Positions 22,784 through 32,409 of a stretch of DNA of 64,000 nt are shown here, in pieces (positions within the stretch are counted from its first letter, which is position 1; every line of letters begins with the position of its first letter). Source of the stretch: Prostheceraeus crozeri. Its lineage: Eukaryota > Platyhelminthes > Polycladida > Euryleptidae. Position numbers and translations under genes: made by a program. The notes under the pieces were generated by a model. The model did not search any database, was not told where the DNA came from, and worked only from the letters and a program-made list of their open reading frames with translations. The stretch lies in NCBI GenBank assembly GCA_907163375.1, contig CAJQUW010010273.1, positions 248,001 through 312,000 on the forward strand, in the 5' to 3' direction.

Positions 22784-24050
22784 CACTCATATCTTTGTTA
22801 GATTTAGATTTTGTTAAATATACATGTTCTTATAATCGTTTAAGTTTTGGGCGCCTCGGTCTTAAACACGAAATTAATTGGGTGATGTAACTTAGGGGAT
22901 GATCTTGTGTTTGCTAATGTCACCCACAGCCATTCTAGAGTCAAATAGAAAGAATGTAGATAAAGATACAGTTGAAATTTATTACAGGTCATGTTTTTTG
23001 ATGAGTTGTCTGATGAGCATCACTAAGATGGATATAAAAGTCATTGAATTACTTAACTGAATTTATGTTATGTACACTTATTAACACAGCTTGAATGTAA
23101 CTAAAAACTTGACGAAAAATGTAAAAACAATCGCATGTTTTAGATCGTCGATCAAAAGTACAAATTTATAGAAAGACATCAAAAATTCATAATGTAAACC
23201 TACATGAATTTAAGTGACGGTGTGCCATCGTTTTATTCAACTTAATGGCCCGTAAATGTCGCCACTTTGATGATTTAATCTTGGTGTCTTCGTTTTGTTT
23301 TGTGGCTACAGAAACATGTTGCATTGGATTTTTGTAGTGGATAGAAAATAACTGTCTGTGTCAAAAATTCAAAGATGTCCGTTCTTACAATTAGTGCTAT
23401 GAATTAACTATTTGTTATTTGGAGCATTTTTTGGACATTGGCAACGACAAATCTATGTATTAAGATTCTGTTAAAACGCATCTCCAGCACATTTCATGCT
23501 CAGGGTTTTCCTTGAATACATATTGTATTAGTTACTTAAAGTTGGAATATCATTTAATCATTTTCTCGTGATCTGATACCGGTATATGAAAAGTTATTTG
23601 TTAATGCCAGGAAAATGTTATTAATCAAATCACTTTCTAAACATCGTTCTCTTGTGAGATAACGCAGTATTTTTATATAATTTAATGCCCTCATTTTTAG
23701 AAACTCCAACTCAAGATCATCGCAATCAAATGATACCATGGTTGTTTTTTTTCTCAACAAATAATTACCAATCTTGAAATATCTGCCGACAGCTGCAATA
23801 AAGATCTCCAATTCGTCGACAAACGGCATCAGTGGTGAGCAACTAAGCGACAACTTTGTTATATTGAACTTGTATTGAAGTTGAAGTGTAAGATGAAGTT
23901 CAAATCGTCAGTACTTCCGGAATTTTAGTCCATATTGAATTATAAATCATGCCCTCATTTCTTTTTCAGTTCGCTAGTAATTTTCATGTAGCTGTTTCAT
24001 TTTCTTGCATGCTTACAGTCAAGTTCGTGTCATTTTTATACTATGTAAGT
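22784..24050. other. Non-coding interior, nothing recognised
   Basis: AT-rich sequence after the DUF4806 stop. A 99-codon minus-strand frame at 23554-23853 has no recognisable features and is probably chance. Confidence 0.5.
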
Positions 24051-24055
24051 ATTCA

Positions 24056-24960
24056 TCTCGTTTGCCAAAAATTGCCCAAATTCTAGAGCTGTTAGTGATC
24101 ATGGTGAAGTGTTTGCTTTGTTACTCATCCTTTTCACGAAATATTTGGATTATCTAGCACAATCTTCTGAGCTGACGATGACAGAAGTAAGAGTTCTATC
24201 ATATTCCGGCAAGTAAAAAAACCGATAGCTAGCTGGAAAAATTCAGGTTATTTGAAAAGACCTGTGGGCCTATAGTATTCGAGGATAATTGATGCACTTC
24301 GCTCATGATTCAATTCTAACTCACCAACATCAGTATCTTATTTGTTTGTTACTATGCCTTTGTATCTAATGTTTCAAATTAGTTTTCAGTCCATTAAGCC
24401 AAAATTCAGAGCTATAAGTGATAATGGTGAAGTGTTTGCTTTGTTACTCATCATTTTCGCGAAATATTTGGATTATTTGGCATAATCATCCCAGCTGGTG
24501 GCAGCAAAAGGAGATTTCCAACCCATTCCGGTAAGACAAGAAGCGGGATCGCGAATTGAAAAACTAAGATATAAATTTTTAAAATGCGTCTAGATCTATT
24601 TTGCAGATGATGAAGAACTGCGCCTATGATTCAATTCTAACTTACCAACATCAGTATTATATTTGTTTGTTACTGTGTCTTTGTATCTAATGTTTCAAAT
24701 TAGTTTTCAGTCCATTAAGCCAAAATTCAGAGCTATAAGTGATAATGGTGAAGTGTTTGCTTTGTTACTCATCATTTTCGCGAAATATTTGGATTATTTG
24801 GCATAATCATCCCAACTGGTGGCAGCAAAAGGAGATTTCCAACCCATTGCGGTAAGACAAGAAGCGGGATCGCGAATTGAAAAACAAATATATAAATTTT
24901 TAAAATGCGTCGTCTAGATCTATTTTGCAGATGATGAACTGTGCGCATGAATGATTCAAT
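24056..24960 (+). repeat. Three tandem copies of a ~320 bp unit
   Basis: Each unit contains GGTGAAGTGTTTGCTTTGTTACTCATC, GAAATATTTGGATTAT and GATTCAATTCTAACT. The second and third copies are 321 bp apart and nearly identical; the first is more diverged. Located just inside the right end of the 8.1 kb element. Confidence 0.85.
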
Positions 24961-25109
24961 TCGATCAACGTCAGTATAGTTGCTGCAGAGGACAATTGCT
25001 TCCCCCAGAAGATTTCCAGAGCTCGCAGGAGGCCTGCTCCAGCGAAATGACAAGGTAAGGGAACATTGAAATACTCATAACATTGACATACAAGTAGATT
25101 TGCTGATTT

Positions 25110-25369
25110 AAGCACTTTTAAACGGTGTAAAATATGCGTAGAACATGTGTATTTCTACTTGTTACACACCAGTTTAACGCGTGTACAAGATCGCTTGAAC
25201 AGTGTAAATTTCGCGTATATCATGTGTATTTCTACTTGTTGAACACCAGTTTAACACGTGTAAAAGCTCGACACAAAACACATGTTTTATACGTGTTCAT
25301 AACACGTGTTATACACATGTGAGAAACGCGTGTTTTACATGCGTTATACACGTGTGTCGGTTGACTGGG
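25110..25369 (-). repeat. Right terminal region with ACACGTGT/ACATGTGT words
   Basis: Mirror of the left end, ending CGGTTGACTGGG. Internal phrase CATGTGTATTTCTACTTGTT occurs twice, about 75 bp apart, giving the right end its own short direct repeat. Confidence 0.7.
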
Positions 25370-25375
25370 CAGGAG

Positions 25376-27198
25376 CAGAGTTGGAAGTGGGTCAACGAAG
25401 TCTGACCCATGACCCACCTGACCCACAGCGTACCCTGACCCACGACCCACCTGACCCACATCCTGCAAGGGTGAATGATGTGAGTGCAATTTCCTTTTCT
25501 GGTATCATCTTTAGTTTCTTTTTCATTCAAGATTATATGTCTATCTAAGTAGAGGCCTGGTAGTATCAAAATTGTTTGTTGTTAAGATTTCTTATGAAGG
25601 TTCAAGTGCATCAGACCACTTGTCACATGATAAATAGACATGTAACCTCATCAAAATTATCTTATAATTCATGTTATAATTCATTTATGTTAATGCACCA
25701 CAAATGCCTGAGGTTCTAAAAAATTTTAAACGATTCTGTTTCTTGTCATAATTCTTTACTACCCTTTTTAGTGCTACCTAGTTAACTCGTAGAGAGATGA
25801 TTAGCCAAGTTGAGGGCCCAACAGACTAAATTTCAAATTTTACATATCTTAATCAAATGAAGTTAAAAATAAGACTGCAGTAGGCCTAAATCCTTTATGC
25901 ATGCATTTACTATGTTAGATACTACATGTGTGAAAATTATCCCCGAAAAATCGTCAAACTAATATTTTGTTGCTTCTGATGGCAATCGATTCCAATTTCA
26001 TTTACTTCCGCTAATGTTAGAGTTAAGTAGAAGGTTGTATATTTGATGTAAGAATGACATTCATTGAAAAGCAAATTCAGTAAGCATGCGTAACGCGTGA
26101 ATAGAAAATTACACGATGACAAGATTATAATTCATTAATTAGCTTATAATGTACATAGCTGAACTGATATATATGAGTGGTGCTACATGTGCGAGTACGT
26201 TGTGATAACAATCACTAGCGACATCACGTAAATATTCCTAGTTTTATTGATACCAAATCAAATATCAAAACGAAACATTTTATTGATACGAAGAAATATC
26301 TCCACACAGAGCTCTGCCATAATAAGTCTGTGTGAAAGGAATAAGTCTATATCAATGACCGTCGTATGAATTGGCGTATTTCAGATTATCATGCAATGAA
26401 TGAGCAATAAGATGCATGGAACATGTACGATGCGAAAGTAGATTGAACGGCTAAATACTTTAGATAGGAAGCATGTATATTATCAAGATATTCCTATCAA
26501 TTATATATTTCGAAAATATTTAGGCTCTGATCAATCTTTACCACAGATTTACCATTCCAATCTCTACCAGAGGATATTTTCTACGAAAGACCAACAAAAT
26601 CAAGCGAAACAAACAAAACGAAGGTCAGCTGGCATTGCAAGAAAATTTTCAAGATTAATAATACCTTGGAATACCTGACTTCTTCAGTAGCTGCATCTCT
26701 AAAATCAAGGTCACACATCATTGGGTATCGTCAGACATAGCGACCGAGAATCGAGCGTACACAATTGTACTCAAACAACTTCTCTCCACCAACCACCATC
26801 TGTCAGTAAACATCAGCAATTGTTTTCGATCCTTTAATTTGTGTGAGTTTCGCCCCCTTTCGAAACTGTATGAGGCTTGTGAGAGTCAATGGTGTTGCAT
26901 ATTTTGACTGTGTGCATCCATCACTCCTTTCAGTGACACTGACTCAATCTTTCTCATGAATGATAAGAATACGAATAAATGAAGTTTACAGTATTTGAAA
27001 TTGTCAAATCTATCATGGGTCAAACTGGTTGGAAGTGGGTCAACGAAGTCTGACCCGCGACCCACCTGACCCACGCTTAATGTGGCCCACGACCCACCAA
27101 CTTTTCGGAAAAACATGACCCACGACCCACGTGATCCACGCGACTTTGTGCCCACTTGACCCACCTGACCCATGACTCACGACCCACTTCCAACTCTG
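25376..27198. mobile_element. Non-autonomous hAT-type element (1.8 kb)
   Basis: Termini are CAGAGTTGGAAGTGGGTC and its exact reverse complement. The target duplication is 8 bp, ACCAGGAG (27199-27206), whose left copy was later split by the 8.1 kb element (17282-17285 plus 25372-25375). CAGAG termini with an 8 bp duplication are diagnostic of hAT elements. The ends carry GACCCACCTGACCCAC repeats; the block following the left terminus recurs at about 27010. No transposase ORF. The AT-rich interior has no recognised gene. Confidence 0.8.
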
Positions 27199-27206
27199 AC
27201 CAGGAG

Positions 27207-28442
27207 CCTGCTTACTCTTGAGTCCTTTCAGGAGTTGATACACTAATGAGGATTCGATAGTTATATTCCACTCATTATCATCTAAGGGCTGAAGGATGGC
27301 ATCAGGTTTGCAGTTGAAGTATAACTTGAAAGTTTCAGCCAGATGCTCAATAAGCTTGGACTGATCGTCACTCACGATATGTTTTCGATCTTTCCCTTTT
27401 CCTGGAAGCTCACGAACGACATTCCAAATTCCTTTCTTATCATTTGAAACCCTATCGCACCACGACTGCTTAGCCTTAATGATCTCTGAACTAATTTTCT
27501 GCTTTAGGTGATGGTAAACTGGCAAGTCTTTACAACGAAATGCAGTCCATCGGTTATTTATCAGCTTCTTTAGCAGTGGTGTGATCCAAGGCTTGTCGGA
27601 TTGAGTTAGAGTAACTTCACTGCATGGAATGACAGATAAAGCCTCGTAAAAAATTGAGTAAAAGGCCATACATTTGTCGTTTGTGTTTGAAGCGTCATAA
27701 ACGTGCTCGAATCCAACTGCGGATAAAACTCGCAAAAAGTTCGCCATGTGTCCTCGACGATTATCGTAAACTAAGGTAGAAACGGAGGAAGTTCCACTCT
27801 TTTACTGGTTGTTAGGTAAAAGAAGAACACTATTGTGGTCAGATTTTCCCACAGGTGCGCCAACTTCAGCCTTGTTTGAATAATCTTCCTCCAAAGTTTC
27901 GGATATCCAGACATGGTCGAGAACCACAGTTTTGCGAGTTGGATCGACGACACGATTTGTACATAAAAGACAGTCACTAACTAAATCAGTGCGGAGTTTA
28001 TTAAAGTCACCACATATTATAAGCTTGTAGTTCGGATTTTCATCAAGGAATAAGTCAAATTGAGTAAGAATCATTTCTGAAATCTCTTGATGATGGGAAG
28101 AGGACAGGCCAGGTGGAATGTAGAAGCACCACACAATCACCTGGAGTTGAGAAAGACGTATGGATAGAGACTCAATAAAGTCCAACCTAGAATGATGGAG
28201 CAGAACTGGGCAAAAATTATGACTCCACCACCGGCTCAGTTTTCACGATCAAAGCGAAACAAAAGATAACTGTTCATGGATAGCTGCTCATTTGGAGTTT
28301 CTTTAGAGAGCCAGGATTCAGAAGCAGCGATGCAATCAGGCGAAAATTGAGCAGCTACAACACGAAGATCGTCTAGTTTGCTGATAACAGATCTTGCATT
28401 TGTCAATAAAATTGATGGCAAGTGTGGTTTAGATAAAATCAA
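27207..28442 (-). pseudogene. Same LINE, ORF2 5' portion (endonuclease and linker)
   Basis: Minus-strand coding for an APE-type endonuclease: ILLTNARSVISKLDDLR at the start, ESWLS, then LIICGDFN near 28010 and VGKSDHNSVLL near 27830, which hold conserved catalytic Asp/Asn/His positions. A linker with KPWITPLLKKLI and the region before the RT, ending LLKGLKSKQAPG at 27207, follow. The next residues (GYDAIP) lie at 17285, across two insertions. There is an in-frame TGA near 28236, a frameshift near 28205 and a TAA near 27802, so it is inactive. Confidence 0.87.
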
Positions 28443-28513
28443 CTTTGAAAATTTTGTAGCGAGTCACGGGGGCAAATTTCACCTCTGTACAAAACCACGT
28501 CTTCTCCTGCCTC

Positions 28514-29197
28514 TTAGCGAGCTTTGAATTCGCTGCGAAGTTTCTTTCTGTTAGATTGCTGCATCCTCGCTAAATCAGCATTCACATAAACACCACTAAA
28601 TTTCGTAGACCTCCTCAAGAGCTTCGAGTTTTGAAATATCTTGACTTTTTCGTGTCGATTCAACAACCTAAGTCGCAGAGGTCTGGGTCTTCCATTTGTG
28701 TGCTTGCCAATGCGACGTACGTCTAAACATTTTATTTGGGTTAGATTTATGGATTTGAGCATCTCGTCAACCAATTCCTTGTCATGCGACACTCTTTCGG
28801 ACAAGGATCCACCCGACTTCTCAACCAGTCCGAGCACCATGAGGTTATTCCTTTTCATTTCGCGTTGCTCAACTTCTTCAAGAAGCTCGGCTGTTGGTAA
28901 TGCTGATGTCAAATTCTTGAGTTCGCCGAATGAGACTTTCAAGTTCTTGATATCAGTTTCATTTCTGATTAGCTTTTCCCGCATACTTGAGATAGATCCT
29001 TCCATGTCTACAATCCGACTCTCCAAGGAGGCTAAATGGGTCCTGATACGACAGAAATCTCCTCTTACAGACTCAAGAATTTCCGATTTAGAGCTTTTAA
29101 TTAGTCGTACGACATCATGCAGCGTGATGTCCACAGATGAAGTACCGTTGGCGTTTTCCGAGTTAGCGGACTTTAATCTCGAAGTCTTAGCAGGCAT
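28514..29197 (-). CDS. LINE ORF1 (227 aa), RNA-binding chaperone-like
   Basis: An uninterrupted ORF from ATG at 29197. A Ser/Asn-rich head is followed by a coiled coil (about residues 35-110, heptad-like leucines and isoleucines) and an RRM-like domain with MKRNNLMVLGL, VRRIGKHTNGRPRPL and GVYVNADLARMQ, ending KKLRSEFKAR. This layout is that of L1/CR1/L2-type ORF1 proteins, which coat the element RNA. It belongs to the LINE whose ORF2 starts at 28442. The copy is intact at ORF1 although ORF2 is dead. Confidence 0.83.
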   Translation of the reverse strand: MPAKTSRLKSANSENANGTSSVDITLHDVVRLIKSSKSEILESVRGDFCRIRTHLASLESRIVDMEGSISSMREKLIRNETDIKNLKVSFGELKNLTSALPTAELLEEVEQREMKRNNLMVLGLVEKSGGSLSERVSHDKELVDEMLKSINLTQIKCLDVRRIGKHTNGRPRPLRLRLLNRHEKVKIFQNSKLLRRSTKFSGVYVNADLARMQQSNRKKLRSEFKAR

Positions 29198-29235
29198 TTC
29201 AGTCGTGAACTCAAAAAAATGTGATTTGCCTTTCT

Positions 29236-29306
29236 AGAAGAGGAAGAATTCGAACCATTGACCTTCGGATGATAAGCGATTACGCTAACCAACACACTAC
29301 AGCAAC
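29236..29306 (-). tRNA. tRNA-Val-like sequence (degenerate)
   Basis: The minus strand reads GTTGCTGTAGTGTGTTGG... with an A-box-like GTGTGTTGGTTAGCG and a perfect B-box-like GGTTCGAATTC. It lines up well with animal tRNA-Val up to the T arm, but acceptor and T stems no longer pair. It lies about 40 bp upstream of the LINE ORF1 start. It may be a tRNA pseudogene, a SINE head, or an internal Pol III promoter picked up by the LINE 5' UTR. Confidence 0.45.
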
Positions 29307-29566
29307 GTAATATATCAATGTGCAGATCCAGTAGCTCTACACACTGTCACTTGATGATAACACAGGTTGCACAGGACACCAGATACGAAGCCAAACGAGA
29401 TGATCGACGAAGAACAGCGAATTGAGCACAATTCGAAGCACTGAGACAACGGAGCACAATCCTGGCTAAACGACGACGAATAGTCAAAATCGGCGATGAC
29501 CAAAGCGCAGTTGAGCTCTTGAGGAGTCGATCACACCAAAATTCTTGAAATTATTACCATAAATAA
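29307..29566. other. Short non-coding stretch between LINE and MITE
   Basis: No ORF or element was recognised. It may hold the remains of the LINE 5' UTR. Confidence 0.4.
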
Positions 29567-29568
29567 TA

Positions 29569-30291
29569 GTCCGGCAGCCAGATCGAGTTTCTGCAGGGAA
29601 CGAGGCCGAAAGTGAGACTTTCACAGAATGATGCACACCCTATGCCTACTTTGAATCAGCACGTCCGCCGAGTTCTAGTGAGTTCCTCTTCTTGTCAGAC
29701 AGAATCAAAGAAAAACACATGTAAATCCAATGGGACGCGGATTGTAGTTTTTGGTTAAAATGAAATTTTGCATGTTTTCTCTGATTAAACGAAAAGTACT
29801 AAGCCCAGAGTCATCATTTTTGACATGGAATGTCTTCAGGTCATTTCCTTTCACTTTCATGCACCCCTGTCTATATAGCTAAGCGCATTTAGATTTGGCG
29901 AACCTCTTAATATCGGCAGACACAAACATTTTGAGCAACTTTATCCACATTCAGCCACAATCGCACAGGCATTGCCGATTGGATGCATGATAAAAGCACA
30001 TGCCCATCATAGGAAATGACCTGAAGACATTCCATGCCAAAAATTATGTCTCTAGACCTTATACTTTTTGCTTAATCAGAGAAAACATAGAAAAATTCAT
30101 TTCAGCCAAAAACTGAAATCTGCGTCCTATTGAATTTACATGTGTTTTTCTTTGATTCTGTCTGACAAGAAGAGGAACTCACTAGAACTCGGCAGACGTG
30201 CAGATTCGTAGTAGGCAAAGGTTGCACATCATTCAGTGAAAGTCTCACTTTCGGCCTCGTTCCCTGCAGAAACTCGCTCTGGCTGCCGGAC
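29569..30291 (+). mobile_element. Palindromic MITE, copy 1 (723 bp)
   Basis: The element starts GTCCGGCAGCCAGATCGAG and ends with its reverse complement, bounded by TA on both sides, which fits a Tc1/mariner-type TA target. Inverted similarity extends about 300 bp from each end; only the middle ~170 bp (TATATAGCTAAGCGCATTTAG and neighbours) is unpaired. It sits inside the second LINE fragment. No coding. Confidence 0.85.
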
Positions 30292-30293
30292 TA

Positions 30294-30962
30294 TAACCAC
30301 AGCAAACGAAAAAGAAAAACTTGATGATCAGACAGCAGGAGCGACACGTCCACCAACCAGCAGAATGTGTGAAATACTCGTGCGAGTGGAGGTAACAGAT
30401 TTACATGGTGGAGATGATGATGGCAAGAACACACAGTTGTAATCAGACGATCCAAGAGGAGGGCCGACCGTTGCTTGTTCAGGATAAAATTCAGCAATGT
30501 CTTCAGAAATCCAAATCTGGTCAAGGAAGGACAGTCCACGTGTGGGAAGACATGCTTTATTAGCGCAATTAAAAGAAATTCTGAATGAGCTCGTATCAAA
30601 GTCATTGAAATCACCGCAAATAATTATATTAGCCGGAGGAATAAGCTTGGAGGAATAAATACCCACCATATAATCGCATTGATTTCAAAAATTATTATTG
30701 ATGCGGAATTCATTATGTCTAATTGTGAGATGCACAACTGTTCGGGTGTAGAAGATTCATGCATCCACACGCAGACTCCTCCTCCAGCACGCCTAATTCT
30801 ATCACCGTGACATAAAACATAATCCTGAACCTGAAACGCACCATTAGACACGTCTTCCGATAACCACGACTCGGTCACGCATCCGGGATTCAAATTGCCG
30901 ATCAATCCACGAAGCTCGTCCATTTTAATGGAAATGGACCTCGCATTTAAAAGCAAAACGGT
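30294..30962 (-). pseudogene. Second LINE, endonuclease fragment of ORF2
   Basis: Minus-strand coding begins TVLLLNARSISIKMDELRGL against the RAG-like transposon border and includes ESWLSEDVS, GGGVCVWMHES, NIIICGDFND and LGSSDYNCVFL, all APE-endonuclease motifs of CR1/L2-like LINEs. It is a different copy from the LINE at 16004-29197. It is interrupted by the MITE on one side and the RAG-like transposon on the other, and has at least one frameshift near 30640. Confidence 0.82.
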
Positions 30963-31242
30963 CACGGTGTGTTGGAAACATGATTTTACTTTTGGAGATG
31001 CACTAGGGCTAATTTTAACATTTGATGATACTACATATTTTTGGAGTTCACTTGGTGCAATTTTTTAAAAAATCGGTCGGTGAAATTTCGAGAAATCATC
31101 ATTTTAAATTTCCATACTACTTTTACAAAAAATAAGTAGCAAGAACAACAATTTTGCAAATTATGGGCTTCATTTGTTCCTATTTCAATGTTATTTGTCA
31201 GGCTTTTTAATCCTAATGCGTGATACAATTTCTAAATGCGCC
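30963..31242 (+). repeat. Left terminal inverted repeat of the RAG1-like transposon
   Basis: 280 bp, starting CACGGTG and ending TTCTAAATGCGCC. It matches 34857-35137 in reverse complement with few differences. No clear nonamer at a 12 or 23 bp spacing was seen. Confidence 0.92.
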
Positions 31243-32031
31243 GTTATAATTATTTTAACTTATTATATTTTAATTCATTAAGAAGCATTATATTGAATAA
31301 TATAATCTGTAACAACTATCAGTGCTGTATCAGAGAGACCATACAGGTTCATGGTAAATTGTGACTTCATAAATATGCATAGGAATCAAATAATTTAATA
31401 TGTTGTGTTCTGCCAACGCTTTATCATTTATCATAGAGTGCTTGCATTATTCATTTTGCATCTCTTCGCCATCCGTCTTTCAATCTAATTAGGTGTAAAA
31501 ATGATGATCAATACAAAATGATGTTTAATATTATCATGTTTAAGTTTCGGTCGGAGAATTGTGACGTACAGCGAATCTAAAACGTATCAACTGTCGATGC
31601 ACACGCCGATCTACGCAATATGAAGCAAATTAATAAAAATCAAGGATCTAAGGTATCTTAGGCTTTTAAATCTTATATATATGATGTAACAGATACATTG
31701 AATGTTATCTTTTTTAAATTTAATTTCACTGTTCATCGAAACACCTGTAGCAGATAATTAATCCACATGACTTTACGGATGTTATTTCTCAAATCGCAGT
31801 GCGCATGTTTGAATTTTTTAAATCTTAACTACTTTGAAACCTGTTATTGATATTTTTGAACTATGATATATAACAGCTTTTGATGCTTTACAGTATACTC
31901 TGCTTCTTATGCAGAATATGTGACGTAATTGTTGCTTTCTGTCATTGTGTATAGATTAAGATATCTATATTGCATTGATTATTCATAGACTTCTAAACTT
32001 CTATGGATTATTCAAGTCAGGGAGTGTTCAG

Positions 32032-32075
32032 ACATAGACTTCTAAATTTCTATTATTTTAATTAGAAGTCTATGT
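32032..32075. repeat. 14 bp perfect hairpin upstream of the transposase
   Basis: ACATAGACTTCTAA and TTAGAAGTCTATGT flank a 16-base loop. A partial direct copy of the left half (CATAGACTTCTAAACTTC) lies at about 31984. Possible regulatory or secondary MITE remnant. Confidence 0.55.
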
Positions 32076-32409
32076 TTCAGACCATGGTTCAGACATGGGC
32101 GCTACTATCTAGATATCCATGGTTCAGGCATAGTGTTTAAATTGTATTTTCATGAATGAGCATGAGATAAACTGCTTTTGTCCATGGACTTCTATTATAT
32201 AGCTTGTCCAGGTTTTGTCAAATGATGAAAAAGTATAGATATCTACGATTCTCTTTGATTTTACATGCAATTTCAAGAATGAAATAAATGATTTCAAAGA
32301 TTTCTATGATGCATTTTGAATTATTCGAAAAGCGTATGAAGTCATTGATTATTTTTGTATCACTGCTAGCTGTGCAAGCAACCCCTGGCCATTTGGTATA
32401 CGTGGTATA

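Larger units (their letters stand above)
17286..25369. mobile_element. 8.1 kb DNA transposon with CCCAGTCAACCG termini, superfamily unassigned
   Basis: The termini are CCCAGTCAACCGTCACACGTG and its near-exact reverse complement at 25369. Restoring the interrupted LINE shows a 2 bp CA target duplication (17284-17285 and 25370-25371). The sub-terminal regions, about 270 bp on each side, are crowded with ACACGTGT words (six CACGTG on the left, three on the right), a likely transposase-binding array. No transposase was recognised; the interior carries an intron-containing DUF4806 gene, a small MITE, a retroelement fossil and a tandem repeat. It may be a non-autonomous element that captured a gene, or a member of a poorly described superfamily. 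Confidence 0.82.

Noticed and set aside
25134-25569. ORFs on both strands at the 8.1 kb/hAT junction
   Set aside because: They translate terminal ACACGTGT and GACCCACC repeats, not genes.
28641-29237. 198-codon plus-strand ORF
   Set aside because: It is the antisense of the LINE ORF1, which has clear coiled-coil and RRM-like features.
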